NCBI GenBank assembly: GCA_965248255.1
Contig: CBDFIW010000004.1
Span: forward strand, 992,001 to 1,056,000
Direction of reading: 5' to 3'
DNA: 64,000 nt
Origin: JAKZVK01 sp965248255
Lineage (GTDB): Bacteria > Acidobacteriota > Terriglobia > Bryobacterales > UBA6623
Position 1 is the stretch's first letter; the number at the start of each line of letters is the position of its first letter. Position numbers and translations under genes: made by a program. Of the stretch, positions 35,449 through 44,477 are shown piece by piece. Below the pieces are notes generated by a model, which ran no database searches, was not told the origin of the DNA, and saw only the letters and a program-made list of their open reading frames with translations.

Positions 35449-37485
35449 ATGAGACCATCGACTCTCCAAAGGCGTTTCCCGACAGGACCATTGGGTGCAT
35501 TGCTGCTCATCGGGACTTTCACGCTACTCGCCGTTCCGCAACTCGCGGCCGAGGAAGCGGATCGCCGCGCGGCCGAGTGGGTCCTGATCGTAGGGGGGCG
35601 GGTGCAGATCGAGGGCGATCGCCACAGGATTCGCAACGTCGGCGAGCTGCCGGCGGGCGACTTCCGTCTGACGATGGTGGACCTGGTCGGTTGCAACGTC
35701 GATCCACCTGACCTGCGGCATCTAGGCGGGCTGGGCGATCTCAAGACCCTCCATCTGCCGGGCCCGATCTGGAACCGCAATGCCGGCGGCGGCAAAGACG
35801 GGAGCCGCGAGTTGCGTCACATCGCGCCGATCACCTCGCTCGAACGGCTGACCCTCAGCTATCACTTCCTGGACCGCGTCCGCTTCAGTGACGCGGGCTT
35901 GCAAGAGATTGCGAGCTTGACCCACCTCGTGGAGTTGACGGTCCGGCAGACGGGCGTCAAGGGCCATGCTCTGACACCGTTTCGGCGCCTGGAAGCACTC
36001 GACGTGACACTCTCGCAGTTCGACGACGAGGGGATGCGGCAGTTGGCCGGCATGGAGCGGCTGCGGCGTCTGCGCGTGGGGGACACGCTGGTCACCGACG
36101 AGGGGCTGGCGTATCTCCGCGGGCTCAAAGGGCTCGAGGAGCTGGATCTGCGTGGCACGCAAGTGAGCGATATGGGCTTGGTGCACCTCAAAGACCTGGC
36201 GCGGCTACGCAAGCTGAACCTGCAAGGCCTCGACGTGACAGACGCCGGCCTGGACTACCTGCGAGGCATGGCCAGGCTCGAAGAGTTGAGCCTCTACCGT
36301 ACGAAGGTGACCAACGCCGGGCTCGACAAACTCAAACGGCTGCGGCGGCTGCGGCAGGTCGACCTGCGATATACACGGACGACGCGAGCGGGCGTCGACA
36401 TCTTGCAGCAGGCGCTCGGGGAGACGCGGTTCGTGTTTGTCGAGACGTCATTGCGCGCGCCCCGCCTGGCCCGCAGCGCCGCCGAGCCGAGTGATCGGAC
36501 AGACGCGGGCGTGGCCGACTGGGTGCGGTCGATGGGCGGACAAGCCCGGTTGGAGCAGGGCGCATTGGTCGAAATTTCGCTCGAGTCGACTGCGGTGTCG
36601 GATGCACAGCTCGAATCGCTGGCCGGCCTGGGGAGTCTCCAAGTGTTGGACCTCGAAGCGACCGAGGTCGGCGATCTGGGGCTGGCGCATCTGTCCGGTC
36701 TGGCAAGCCTGCGGGAGTTGCGGCTCGACAGTACCTCGGTATCCGACGGAGGACTGACGCACCTGCAAGGGCTCACCGGCCTGCGAAGGCTGTCGCTCAA
36801 CCACACCTATGTCGAGGGACCGGGGCTTGCCCACTTGCTGGGATTGCGCGATCTCAACGAGTTGAGTTTGCTCGGCGCCCCACTCACAGACAGCGGTCTG
36901 GCCGTGCTCAGTCAGTTGTCGTGGATACGCATCCTCTCCCTTGCCTATACCGACATCAGCGACGAGGGCATGCCGCACCTGCAGCGCTTCCGCGATCTGC
37001 GTAGGCTTGACCTCACCGGCGCCGACATCGGGGACGAGGGGCTCAAGGCACTGCGGCCTCTGAAGACCCTGACGGATCTCTCGCTGCGGTACGGACGGTT
37101 TACCGATGAAGGATTGCTTCACTTAGGTGCGCTGAAAGCCTTGCGTCGGCTCGAGTTAGTCCGAACACGGGTGACTGACGCGGGTCTCGAAGGGCTCGCC
37201 GAGCTGACGCGGCTCACTCACCTGAACCTCGACCACACCGATGTCACCGATGAGGGCCTGTGCCACCTAGAAGGTCTGACTAACCTGCAGGATCTCAACC
37301 TCGACAACACCTACGTCACGGACCACGGGGTGCGGCTGTTGCAGAAGTTCACCGCGTTGCGGTCGCTCAACCTCTATCACACGTTCATCACCGCGGACGG
37401 TCACCAGCGCCTGAAGGCCGCCCTGCCGCAGTGCGAGATCATCTGGGATCCCGAGTCGGCGCTGCCAAATCGCCGGCGGGCCTGA
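35449..37485 (+). CDS. Secreted leucine-rich-repeat protein with two tandem modules
   Basis: 678 residues. After a signal peptide ('LGALLLIGTFTLLAVPQLAA'), about 22 leucine-rich repeats of the bacterial ribonuclease-inhibitor-like kind follow, with consensus 'L..L..LDLxxTxVTDxGLxxL' of ~24 residues ('LEELDLRGTQVSDMGLVHLK', 'LTHLNLDHTDVTDEGLCHLE'). A spacer with no repeats around residues 330-375 ('GVADWVRSMGGQARLEQGAL') resembles the start of the first module ('RRAAEWVLIVGGRVQIEGDR'), so the protein looks like two duplicated modules. This type is common in Planctomycetes and Acidobacteria and is thought to bind partners. The start is weakly supported by SD. Confidence 0.88.
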   Translation: MRPSTLQRRFPTGPLGALLLIGTFTLLAVPQLAAEEADRRAAEWVLIVGGRVQIEGDRHRIRNVGELPAGDFRLTMVDLVGCNVDPPDLRHLGGLGDLKTLHLPGPIWNRNAGGGKDGSRELRHIAPITSLERLTLSYHFLDRVRFSDAGLQEIASLTHLVELTVRQTGVKGHALTPFRRLEALDVTLSQFDDEGMRQLAGMERLRRLRVGDTLVTDEGLAYLRGLKGLEELDLRGTQVSDMGLVHLKDLARLRKLNLQGLDVTDAGLDYLRGMARLEELSLYRTKVTNAGLDKLKRLRRLRQVDLRYTRTTRAGVDILQQALGETRFVFVETSLRAPRLARSAAEPSDRTDAGVADWVRSMGGQARLEQGALVEISLESTAVSDAQLESLAGLGSLQVLDLEATEVGDLGLAHLSGLASLRELRLDSTSVSDGGLTHLQGLTGLRRLSLNHTYVEGPGLAHLLGLRDLNELSLLGAPLTDSGLAVLSQLSWIRILSLAYTDISDEGMPHLQRFRDLRRLDLTGADIGDEGLKALRPLKTLTDLSLRYGRFTDEGLLHLGALKALRRLELVRTRVTDAGLEGLAELTRLTHLNLDHTDVTDEGLCHLEGLTNLQDLNLDNTYVTDHGVRLLQKFTALRSLNLYHTFITADGHQRLKAALPQCEIIWDPESALPNRRRA

Positions 37486-37530
37486 GCCAAGTCACGACGG
37501 GCTGGCGATCCGCCTCGGGACGGGGACGCC

Positions 37531-38292
37531 CTAAACGTCTTCCGGGCGCCCTACCGTAAAGCCGCCGTCCACGGCCAGGGCCTGCCCGGTGATCATTCCC
37601 GCATCATCCGAAGCAAGGAACAGCACTGCCCGCGCGATATCTTCCGTGCTCGCCAAACGTCCGAGGGGATGCATGTCCGTAATGGTTTTCTCGCGCTCGG
37701 CATCGGCGAACAAGCCGGCTGTCAGACCCGTACGTACGAACCCCGGGCAAACGGCATTGACCCGAATGCCCTCCGCGGCATAGTCGAGCGCCATGTTCTT
37801 GGTCAGCGTGACCACGGCCCCCTTCGATGTCGCATAGGCGGCGCGGTTGCGCACACCGACCAGCCCAACCACCGACGAGGTATTGACAATGGCGCCGCCG
37901 GGCCGCCGCATATGAGGGATGGCGTACTTCGAGCAAACGAACACCCCGCGCAGGTTCACGCGCAGGATGCGGTCCCAGCCGTCTTCATCCTGTTCGGTGA
38001 CTCGCTCCCGTGCCGCCACGCCGGCGTTGTTGAAGAGAACATCGAGTAATCCAAAAGTTTCGACCGTCTCACCGATCGCTGTTTGTACCGCGGCGGAGTC
38101 GGCCACGTCACCTTCGAGAGCCAGGGCGCTGCCTCCGGAGCCACGAATCTGGTCGGCGGTCTCGGCCGCCGCGCCGGGCGACAGATCGTACGCGGCGACG
38201 CGAGCGCCTTCCGCGGCAAACGCAAGAGCGGCAGCCCGACCGATGCCCGATCCGGCTCCGGTGACGAAAACGGTTTTGTCTGTGAAACGCAT
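37531..38292 (-). CDS. Short-chain dehydrogenase/reductase
   Basis: 253 residues, classical SDR. Cofactor motif 'VFVTGAGSGIGRAAALAFAA', 'LFNNAGVAARER', active-site Ser 'IVNTSSVVGLVG', and Tyr/Lys 'AAYATSKGAVVTLTKNMA'. The Asp in 'VAAYDLSPG' after strand 2 predicts NAD preference. It resembles 3-oxoacyl-ACP or sugar dehydrogenases; the substrate is not inferable. It is divergent from the CoA-transferase gene that starts 55 bp away. Confidence 0.9.
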   Translation of the reverse strand: MRFTDKTVFVTGAGSGIGRAAALAFAAEGARVAAYDLSPGAAAETADQIRGSGGSALALEGDVADSAAVQTAIGETVETFGLLDVLFNNAGVAARERVTEQDEDGWDRILRVNLRGVFVCSKYAIPHMRRPGGAIVNTSSVVGLVGVRNRAAYATSKGAVVTLTKNMALDYAAEGIRVNAVCPGFVRTGLTAGLFADAEREKTITDMHPLGRLASTEDIARAVLFLASDDAGMITGQALAVDGGFTVGRPEDV

Positions 38293-38346
38293 GGTTGGCT
38301 ACCGACGATCATAAGGCAGCGTCGTTCGGTGTAGTAAGTTTATACG

Positions 38347-39343
38347 TTGAACACGCTACGCGGAATCCGTGTCATTGACCTTTCGCAGAATCTAGCCGGC
38401 CCTCAATGCACGCAGATTCTCGGCGACCTGGGCGCTGATGTGATCAAGTTAGAACCACTGCGAGCCGACCCGGCACGGGCTTGGGGCCCTCCGTTCTGGG
38501 AGGGTGAGGCACCGCTGTTCCTGTCGGCGAATCGTAGTAAGCGCAGCATCATGGTCGATCTCAAGTCCGCCGGCGGCCGTGAAGTCCTTGAGCGCTTGGT
38601 AGATTCCGCGGACGTTTTCGTGCAGTCGTTCCGCCTGGGAGTGATCGAGTCTCTTGGATTTGGGCACGAGAAACTGCGCGCCCGCCGGCCGGCGTTGATT
38701 TACGCTTCGATCACCGGGTTCGGGTCGCAGGGGCCGCTTCGCGAGACCCCGGGATACGATCCACTCATGCAGGCATATAGCGGGATCATGTCGATGACAG
38801 GCCATGCTGACGGACCGCCGGCGCGCGTGGCGGGCGCGGTGGTCGACATCGGCACGGGAATTTGGACCGCGCTTGGCGTTGTGACCGCGCTACGAGAGCG
38901 TGACCGCACCGGTCTGGGCGCCCACGTGGAGTCGTCGTTGCTCGAAACCTCGTTAGTTTGGATCAGCTATCACCTGATGAGTTATCTCGCGACCGGTGAT
39001 GTTCCAGGACGTATGGGTTCCGCATTCCCGATGATGACTCCCTACGAGGCTTTCCAGACGAAAGACGGCGATCTTATGATCTTGGCCGGCAATGACGGGA
39101 TCTTCCTGCGGCTCTGTGAGGCTCTGAGCATCGCGGCAGTAGCGGCCGATCCGCGCTCGGATTCCCCAGTATCGTGAGGTCGCCTTCCCCGTCCGCTTCG
39201 ATGGGGAGCGCCCGCATCCCGGGCGCCCGGCGCCGCTGGCGGGCGAGCACACCGCCGAGATACTGACGGAGGTGAATTACAGCCGCGAGCAGATCGACAG
39301 CCTGGTCGAGGAACGGTGCGTCGGTACCGAGCCTTCCTCCTAG
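38347..39343 (+). pseudogene. CaiB/BaiF (family III) CoA-transferase, internally deleted
   Basis: The N-terminal 276 codons (TTG start 38347) are typical of formyl-CoA transferase-like enzymes: 'IRVIDLSQNLAGPQCTQILG', 'DLGADVIKLEP', 'SANRSKRSIMVDLKS', 'YASITGFGSQGPLRETPGYD', with the Asp in GYD as the catalytic candidate. After 'AADPRSDSPV' it ends in TGA at 39175-39177. In another frame the C-terminus follows, 'VAFPVRFDGERPHPGRPAPL' and 'EHTAEILTEVNYSREQIDSL', ending at 39343. About 80-100 residues between these parts are missing compared with family length (~400), so an internal deletion plus frameshift is inferred. Confidence 0.85.
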
Positions 39344-39422
39344 CCGCCGGTTGGATCGGGCGACACTATGCAAGTCTATGAACTCGCACGCAGATCCGCG
39401 AAGAACTGGGAGGTAGACGACG

Positions 39423-39746
39423 ATGGCGTTTTATGAGTTGAGACAATACAAGATCTTGCCCGGAAAGATGGACGAATGGGTGCGCTTCATGGAGCAGGAG
39501 ATCATTCCCTTCCAGGTCTCGCAGGGGATGGTCGTGACCGCCAGCTTTCGTGCAGAGGATGATGACACTTGCTACATCTGGATGCGGCGCTTCGAGAGCG
39601 AAGAGGAACGGGAGCGTCTCTATGAAGCCGTCTATCAGAGCGATCACTGGAAGACCGCGATCGCCCCTCGGATTCCCGACCTGATGGACCGGTCCGCAGT
39701 TCAGGTGACTCGCCTGACGCCGACACCGAAATCCACAACACAGTAG
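39423..39746 (+). CDS. NIPSNAP family protein
   Basis: 107 residues, a single dimeric alpha/beta-barrel (ferredoxin-like) domain of the NIPSNAP type: 'MAFYELRQYKILPGKMDEWV' at the N-terminus and 'TCYIWMRRFESEEERERLYE' as the central strand-helix. NIPSNAP proteins have no well-established bacterial function. GGGAGG nine bases upstream of ATG supports the start. It lies 79 bp after the broken CoA-transferase and is convergent with phoD. Confidence 0.9.
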   Translation: MAFYELRQYKILPGKMDEWVRFMEQEIIPFQVSQGMVVTASFRAEDDDTCYIWMRRFESEEERERLYEAVYQSDHWKTAIAPRIPDLMDRSAVQVTRLTPTPKSTTQ

Positions 39747-39755
39747 CCGGCGCCG

Positions 39756-39774
39756 CCCGGGACCGCCGTCCGGG
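39756..39774. terminator. Bidirectional hairpin between convergent genes
   Basis: CCCGGGAC-CGCC-GTCCGGG (one bulge) sits in the 37-bp gap between the NIPSNAP stop and the PhoD stop. It could serve both transcripts, but no T-tract is present. Confidence 0.45.
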
Positions 39775-39783
39775 ACCGGGGCG

Positions 39784-41373
39784 TCAAGCCTTCTTCCCGC
39801 CCTTAACGCCGTCTTCCACCACGAACGAGGCTCTGGTAGAGATCGAGCCTCCGGGCCGCTCGACGAAGTCCATCACCTGATAGTCGGTGCGGCACTCGGT
39901 CCGGCTCAATGAGCAGCGCACATACCCGCGCTGGTTGTTGAAGAAGCGAACGAACGGGTTGTCACGCAATACACCCTCGGTGTCCTCCCGCCAATCGGAC
40001 CCGTCGCCGCCCGAAGCGATCGACGTACCAACCAACTCGGTTCCGACGATCTTCGAGCGCGGTTCGGCGAAGTCGAGGTGGAGATCGTTCACCCAGTTGT
40101 TGTGGATGTCCCCGGTCAGCACGAGCGGGTTCGACGGGTTGCCTTCATCGAGGAAGTGCATGAACCGGTTGAGACACGTATCGTAGGCTCCCCACTTGTC
40201 CATACTGAGGATCTGGTCACCGCCCGGCACGCGATCCAAGGGCGCCACCATCACCTGCTGCGCAATCACGTTCCACAGCGCCTGTGACTGATCCAGGCCG
40301 TCGAATAGCCATTTCTCCTGCTGCGCGCCCATGATCGTGGCGTCCGCGGCGAAGACACCTTCACAGCGCGGCTTGTTGCCGTCGCCGCAGGGCTGATCGC
40401 TGCGGTACTGCCGAGTATCGAGCACGTCGAATTGCGCCAGATTTCCGAAAACAAAGCGCCGGTAGAGCTGCATGGTCGGCCCATTCGGGATCGACGAGCG
40501 CCGCAGCGGCATGTGCTCGTAGTAGGCCTGGTAGGCCGCCGCCCGCCGGGCCAGGAACTGGTCGCGCGGCATCGGTCCCTTCTCTTCCGGGACGTCGGAC
40601 GCATAGTTGTTGTCGAATTCGTGGTCGTCCCAGGTTACGATCCTCGGGAAGGCCTGGTGGGCCGCTTGCAGGTCCGGGTCCGAGCGATACTGCGCGTAGC
40701 GGTTGCGGTAATCTTCGAGCGTCTTCAACTCCCCGCCGAGGTGCTTGCGTACGCGCTTGGGCAGCGCGGCGGCCTCGTAGATGTAATCACCCAAGTGAAT
40801 CACCAGGTCAAGATCGTCCGCGGCCATGTGCCGAACCGCGGAGAAATAGCCATGCTCGTAGTGCTGGCACGAGACAAAGGAGAACTTGAGGCGGTCGAGG
40901 CCTTGGCCCGGCGCAACCGCGGTTCGGGTACGTCCCCGCGCACTCACTTCCGAGCCGGTGCGAAACTCATACCAGTACCATCGCCCCGGTTCAAGCCCAG
41001 CGACTTCGACGTGAACCGAATGCGCCAGCTCGGGCGCAGCCGTCGCCGTGCCGCTTTGGACGACTTGAAGCATGTTGACGTCGGACGCAACCCGCCAGTG
41101 GACGTCGTAGGCCTCATCCGGCGGCAGTCCCCCGCCCTTGAGCGGCTCGGTCGCGAGCCGTGTCCAGAGCACGACCCCGTCGGGCGCCGGGTCCCCTGAC
41201 GCCACGCCCAGCGTGAACGGGTTTGCCGAGAACCTAGGTTCCCGCGAGCACCCGCTGTGCAGCCCGAGAAGCGGCAATCCAACCAGCGACGCCGTACCCA
41301 ACATGAAACATCGCCGATCGAGACTTCTGAAATCTCGACGCCGCACTCCACTCGGAAAGCCCATCCTAGGCAT
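39784..41373 (-). CDS. phoD: PhoD-type alkaline phosphatase, Tat lipoprotein
   Basis: 529 residues. Secreted phosphodiesterase/phosphomonoesterase of the PhoD family. The N-terminal fibronectin-like domain has 'FTLGVASGDPAPDGVVLWTR'. The metallo-core has 'FSFVSCQHYEHGYFSAVRHM', 'LDLVIHLGDYIYEAAALPKR', 'IVTWDDHEFDNNYASDVPEE', and 'PLVLTGDIHNNWVNDLHLDF', the usual metal-binding D/H positions. The signal 'DRRCFMLGTASLVGLPLLGL' is a Tat motif ending in a Cys ('LHSGCSRE'), suggesting a lipoprotein. Expected regulation by phosphate starvation cannot be seen here. No Pho box was identified. Confidence 0.95.
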   Translation of the reverse strand: MPRMGFPSGVRRRDFRSLDRRCFMLGTASLVGLPLLGLHSGCSREPRFSANPFTLGVASGDPAPDGVVLWTRLATEPLKGGGLPPDEAYDVHWRVASDVNMLQVVQSGTATAAPELAHSVHVEVAGLEPGRWYWYEFRTGSEVSARGRTRTAVAPGQGLDRLKFSFVSCQHYEHGYFSAVRHMAADDLDLVIHLGDYIYEAAALPKRVRKHLGGELKTLEDYRNRYAQYRSDPDLQAAHQAFPRIVTWDDHEFDNNYASDVPEEKGPMPRDQFLARRAAAYQAYYEHMPLRRSSIPNGPTMQLYRRFVFGNLAQFDVLDTRQYRSDQPCGDGNKPRCEGVFAADATIMGAQQEKWLFDGLDQSQALWNVIAQQVMVAPLDRVPGGDQILSMDKWGAYDTCLNRFMHFLDEGNPSNPLVLTGDIHNNWVNDLHLDFAEPRSKIVGTELVGTSIASGGDGSDWREDTEGVLRDNPFVRFFNNQRGYVRCSLSRTECRTDYQVMDFVERPGGSISTRASFVVEDGVKGGKKA

Positions 41374-41457
41374 GGCCTCATCCTAGACGATGACTGGCGC
41401 GCACGTAAGCCCACTGATCGTCCTTGGCGGTCCTTGGCGCCCTTGCGAGAAACCAAT

Positions 41458-42390
41458 CTAGGCCGTGGACGAGAGCCCGTACTTCGCGAACGCCGCGGGC
41501 GGGATGAAAGGGTGGATCGTCGCGGGGATGATGCCTTTCTGCATCAAGCTGATCTGGTAAGCCGCGATATTCACGTGCGGTGCCATCAACAAAGGAGTTG
41601 GTTTGACTTCAAAGTTAGGATTCAGTGAATCGGGGAACCTGGCGCGCCAACCGTGGCGCGCTTCGTAGAAGACCGGCTCGCCAAGACCCCATTCGACGAA
41701 CGCATCGGTGACCTCTTGCAGCTTGATTGGATCCAGCCCCTCGGGCATACCGACCCCCTTGAAGTACTTCAGTGACTGCTCCCAATCGATCAGGGCGACC
41801 TGGTGTTTCCAGTAGTTGCGTCCGAAATCTTCGATCAAGGGACGCGGCCCGAAGAGCTGTTCAAAGCCCTCCGGAAGGGGCGTCGGTTCCGCGGCGGCGG
41901 GCGGCGCATCGAGGATTCGCCACGGCTCCCAGTTGAACGGGTTCACCTGCCACCATTCTCCGCCGTATTCGGGAGGCGCTTGGACGTAGGGGCCGATCGG
42001 GGACTTCGCGAAGTCGGGGACGTCGACGTAGCGGACGGGCCCGTCGGTTGCATCCGAAGGTACAAAGCCCAGCACTTCGAGCGGCGTGAAAGGGGGAGGC
42101 GAAACCGGAGGCGGAGCAGGCGGCGTCGCGCCTCTCGCGCGAAACGGAAGGTCGAGCGAGGCGAAGCTACTTCTGTGGACAAGAGCGGTTGGGGCGGGAG
42201 ACGATGCGTCAGAGGCCGCTAAGCCGGCCGCCCCCTTCGCACTGCTCGACGGGGCGCCGGCCGCGGCTGCCTCGCTCTCGCGTAGAAGCGCGGCAAACTC
42301 GATACGGCGTTGAAGACCGAAGTCGGCGGTCTTGAACTTGGGCACCGGCCCTGGCACGGCTCCGGTCAGTTTCGCGAAAGGGTCAAGCAT
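41458..42390 (-). CDS. Conserved protein of unknown function
   Basis: 310 residues; not recognised. The first ~100 residues are Ala/Pro/Ser-rich and low-complexity ('PPAPPPVSPPPFTPLEVLG'). The C-terminal part is ordered, with 'WWQVNPFNWEPWRILDAP', 'LFGPRPLIEDFGRNYWKHQV', and a final 'HVNIAAYQISLMQKGIIPAT'. No signal peptide or membrane segment. The start ATG 42390 follows GAGGAAGACAGCC. It lies 290 bp downstream of dapF on the same strand. Confidence 0.65.
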   Translation of the reverse strand: MLDPFAKLTGAVPGPVPKFKTADFGLQRRIEFAALLRESEAAAAGAPSSSAKGAAGLAASDASSPAPTALVHRSSFASLDLPFRARGATPPAPPPVSPPPFTPLEVLGFVPSDATDGPVRYVDVPDFAKSPIGPYVQAPPEYGGEWWQVNPFNWEPWRILDAPPAAAEPTPLPEGFEQLFGPRPLIEDFGRNYWKHQVALIDWEQSLKYFKGVGMPEGLDPIKLQEVTDAFVEWGLGEPVFYEARHGWRARFPDSLNPNFEVKPTPLLMAPHVNIAAYQISLMQKGIIPATIHPFIPPAAFAKYGLSSTA

Positions 42391-42679
42391 GGCTGTCTTC
42401 CTCGGGGAGTCTATCGGCGGTATGGTGACTCGGCCACAGAGCATGCAACCGCCCTGCCAAAGGGATGTGCCGGCACCGCCGGACGTGGGAGCACGAGGGC
42501 GAAAGGGTTTAGGCGGATCGACGCGGAGGAATCACGTTCTTGTGGAGCCAAGAATTTGCCTTGCCGGCAAGATCTTGCGCCGGATTTGGGTGTCGCGAAG
42601 CACCTGCCTGGCCGCCATGCGAGTGACTGCGAGCGGCGGATCGCGCCCGATAAAACGGCCAAGGTGTATGAGGAGTCCG

Positions 42680-43516
42680 CTACCGGGCAGGCTGGTAGCT
42701 GCAATACTCACCGCGAGCGGTGATCTCGGCGGGTCCCCGCAGGACGATATCCTCGTCCCAAGTCAGGCGGAGCTTTCCCGCCGGTGTCGTCACCTCGACG
42801 GGGCTTTGGGCGCAGCCCATCAGGATGGCGGCGGCGGCCGCGCCGACCGCGCCGGTACCGGAGCTCATGGTTTCACCGGCCCCTCGTTCCCAGAAGCGGA
42901 CCTCCAGGTTGTGATCGTCCCGGCGCTTGACGAAGGATACATTCGTGCCGTGAGCGAAGCGATCGTGCTTTTCGATCGTACGGCCGAGTTGCCGCCACTC
43001 GGAAGGGAATTCGTCCACCACCAGCACGCACTGCGGGTTTCCGACGTTGACTAGCGTGACCTGACACTCACCCAACTCGGTTTCGAGGGGGCAGTCGATC
43101 TCGTCCTGGTTGTACCGCGGGCGGCCCATGCTCATGTCGAACAGAAACCAAGCGTCCCTGCGCTCGATGAGTCGAATCTCCTTGACGCCGGCCTGCGTGG
43201 CGATGCGCACGGTCTCACCGCAGCTCCCCTCGGCCACCAGATATGCCGCCACGCAACGAGTACCGTTCCCGGAAATCTCCGCCTCGCCGCCATCGGAGTT
43301 GAAGATCCGAATCGAAGCGTCGGCCTTCTCCAGGAAAGAACCCGGTGCGCCGAGCACCTCGAGCCCGTCGGCGCCCACACCGAAATGGCGGTCACAGATT
43401 CGCGAGGCCAGATGGGGCAGATCCGCCTCCGACAGGCCCAGGGCGGATAGCTGCGGCCACTCGACGATGAGAAAGTCGTTGCCCACCGCCTGGGCTTTGG
43501 TGAACGGAACTGTCAT
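42680..43516 (-). CDS. DapF (diaminopimelate epimerase)-like protein with both catalytic Cys replaced by Ser
   Basis: 278 residues, clearly of the DapF/PrpF epimerase fold: 'KAQAVGNDFLIVEWPQLSAL', 'SRICDRHFGVGADGLEVLG', 'IRIFNSDGGEAEISGNGTRC', 'VNVGNPQCVLVVDEFPSEW', 'HGTNVSFVKRRDDHNLEVRF', 'ERGAGETMSSGTGAVGAAAA'. In DapF the two catalytic cysteines lie in xCGNGxRC and ExxxCGxG; here these are S82 ('ISGNG') and S219 ('ETMSSGTG'). The protein may be inactive as a diaminopimelate epimerase, act on another substrate, or use Ser; some relatives are known to vary here. The start is ATG 43516 (alternative 43528). Cytoplasmic. It sits alone between two unrelated genes. Confidence 0.85.
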   Translation of the reverse strand: MTVPFTKAQAVGNDFLIVEWPQLSALGLSEADLPHLASRICDRHFGVGADGLEVLGAPGSFLEKADASIRIFNSDGGEAEISGNGTRCVAAYLVAEGSCGETVRIATQAGVKEIRLIERRDAWFLFDMSMGRPRYNQDEIDCPLETELGECQVTLVNVGNPQCVLVVDEFPSEWRQLGRTIEKHDRFAHGTNVSFVKRRDDHNLEVRFWERGAGETMSSGTGAVGAAAAAILMGCAQSPVEVTTPAGKLRLTWDEDIVLRGPAEITARGEYCSYQPAR

Positions 43517-43565
43517 GCTTGCCTGCATTGACGACCATCTTAACCTTCCGGTTGAGCAGCGGGCG

Positions 43566-44339
43566 TTAGGGGCAAAGTTTGAAGGGTCGGGGGAGTATGT
43601 ACCCCCCGTCGATGCGGAACGAGCTGCCCGTAACGTAGGACGAGTTTTCGTCGCAGGCAAGAAACAGAACGGCCTCGGCGATGTCCTCGGGGCGCCCGAG
43701 TCTCTTGAGCGGGAGCTGCTCACCGGCGGCCTGGATCTCCTCTTCCGAGGTGTATATCCGCTCGCCAGGCGTATCGATCCAACCGGGTTCGATGGTGTTG
43801 ACACGGATCTTGTGCGGCGCCAATTCGGCGGCCCAGGTGCGCGACATGTGAATCACGGCGGCCTTGGCGCCGTTGTAAGCGGTCGAGAGTCCGTAGGGCC
43901 GTACGCCGTGTACCGAGCTGATCGAGATAATGCTGCCGCCCTGACCCTGCTTGATCATCTGGCGGGCGGCGAGCTGCGAGCAGTGAAAGACGGACCACAA
44001 TGTCGGCCCCCAGGTTTTCTCCACGTCCTCGACCGTGAGGTCGACGAGCGCTTTGCGGACCGACGCGGCGGCGTTGTTGAGCAGCACGTCAACGCGGCCC
44101 AGCGTGGCGACGGTTTCGTCGAAGAATCGTTCGTCGTCGGCTCGCTTTCCGACATCGCCGACGCAGAGAAGTCCCCGACGCCCGAGGGCTTCGATCTCAC
44201 CGATCGTGGCCCGGCCTTCGTCTTCCAAGAGGTCGCAGATCGCCACGTCCGCGCCTTCGCGAGCCATGGCCAGTGCCGAAGCTTTGCCGATTCCGCGCGC
44301 CCCGCCCGTGACGGCGGCCACTTTTCCTTCGAGCTTCAT
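43566..44339 (-). CDS. Short-chain dehydrogenase/reductase
   Basis: 257 residues. SDR with 'VAAVTGGARGIGKASALAMA', 'LLNNAAASVRK' (NNAA in place of NNAG), 'SIISISSVHGVRPYGLSTAY' and the catalytic 'STAYNGAKAAVIHMSRTWAA'. It is close to glucose-1-dehydrogenase-like or 3-ketoacyl reductase-like enzymes; the substrate is not inferable. The C-terminus 'VTGSSFRIDGGYILPRPF' is typical of sugar-dehydrogenase-type members. A different SDR lies at 37.5 kb. Confidence 0.9.
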   Translation of the reverse strand: MKLEGKVAAVTGGARGIGKASALAMAREGADVAICDLLEDEGRATIGEIEALGRRGLLCVGDVGKRADDERFFDETVATLGRVDVLLNNAAASVRKALVDLTVEDVEKTWGPTLWSVFHCSQLAARQMIKQGQGGSIISISSVHGVRPYGLSTAYNGAKAAVIHMSRTWAAELAPHKIRVNTIEPGWIDTPGERIYTSEEEIQAAGEQLPLKRLGRPEDIAEAVLFLACDENSSYVTGSSFRIDGGYILPRPFKLCP

Positions 44340-44453
44340 GGGTTCTTTAGTCGTCTGATTATAGACGGGTTGCGAGCAAGCAGAGACTCGGTTGTGTTGT
44401 TGCGGCTACCAGCGTGCTGGCGGACTCCAAGCTATGGGCTGGGCCATCGAAGC

Positions 44454-44477
44454 GGGCACAGCATTCTGTGCCCCTAC
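44454..44477. repeat. GTAG...CTAC family palindrome
   Basis: GGGCACAGCATTCTGTGCCCCTAC, a GGGCACAG-CATT-CTGTGCCC hairpin ending in CTAC. It overlaps the last codons of the hydrolase gene (44474). Confidence 0.7.
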
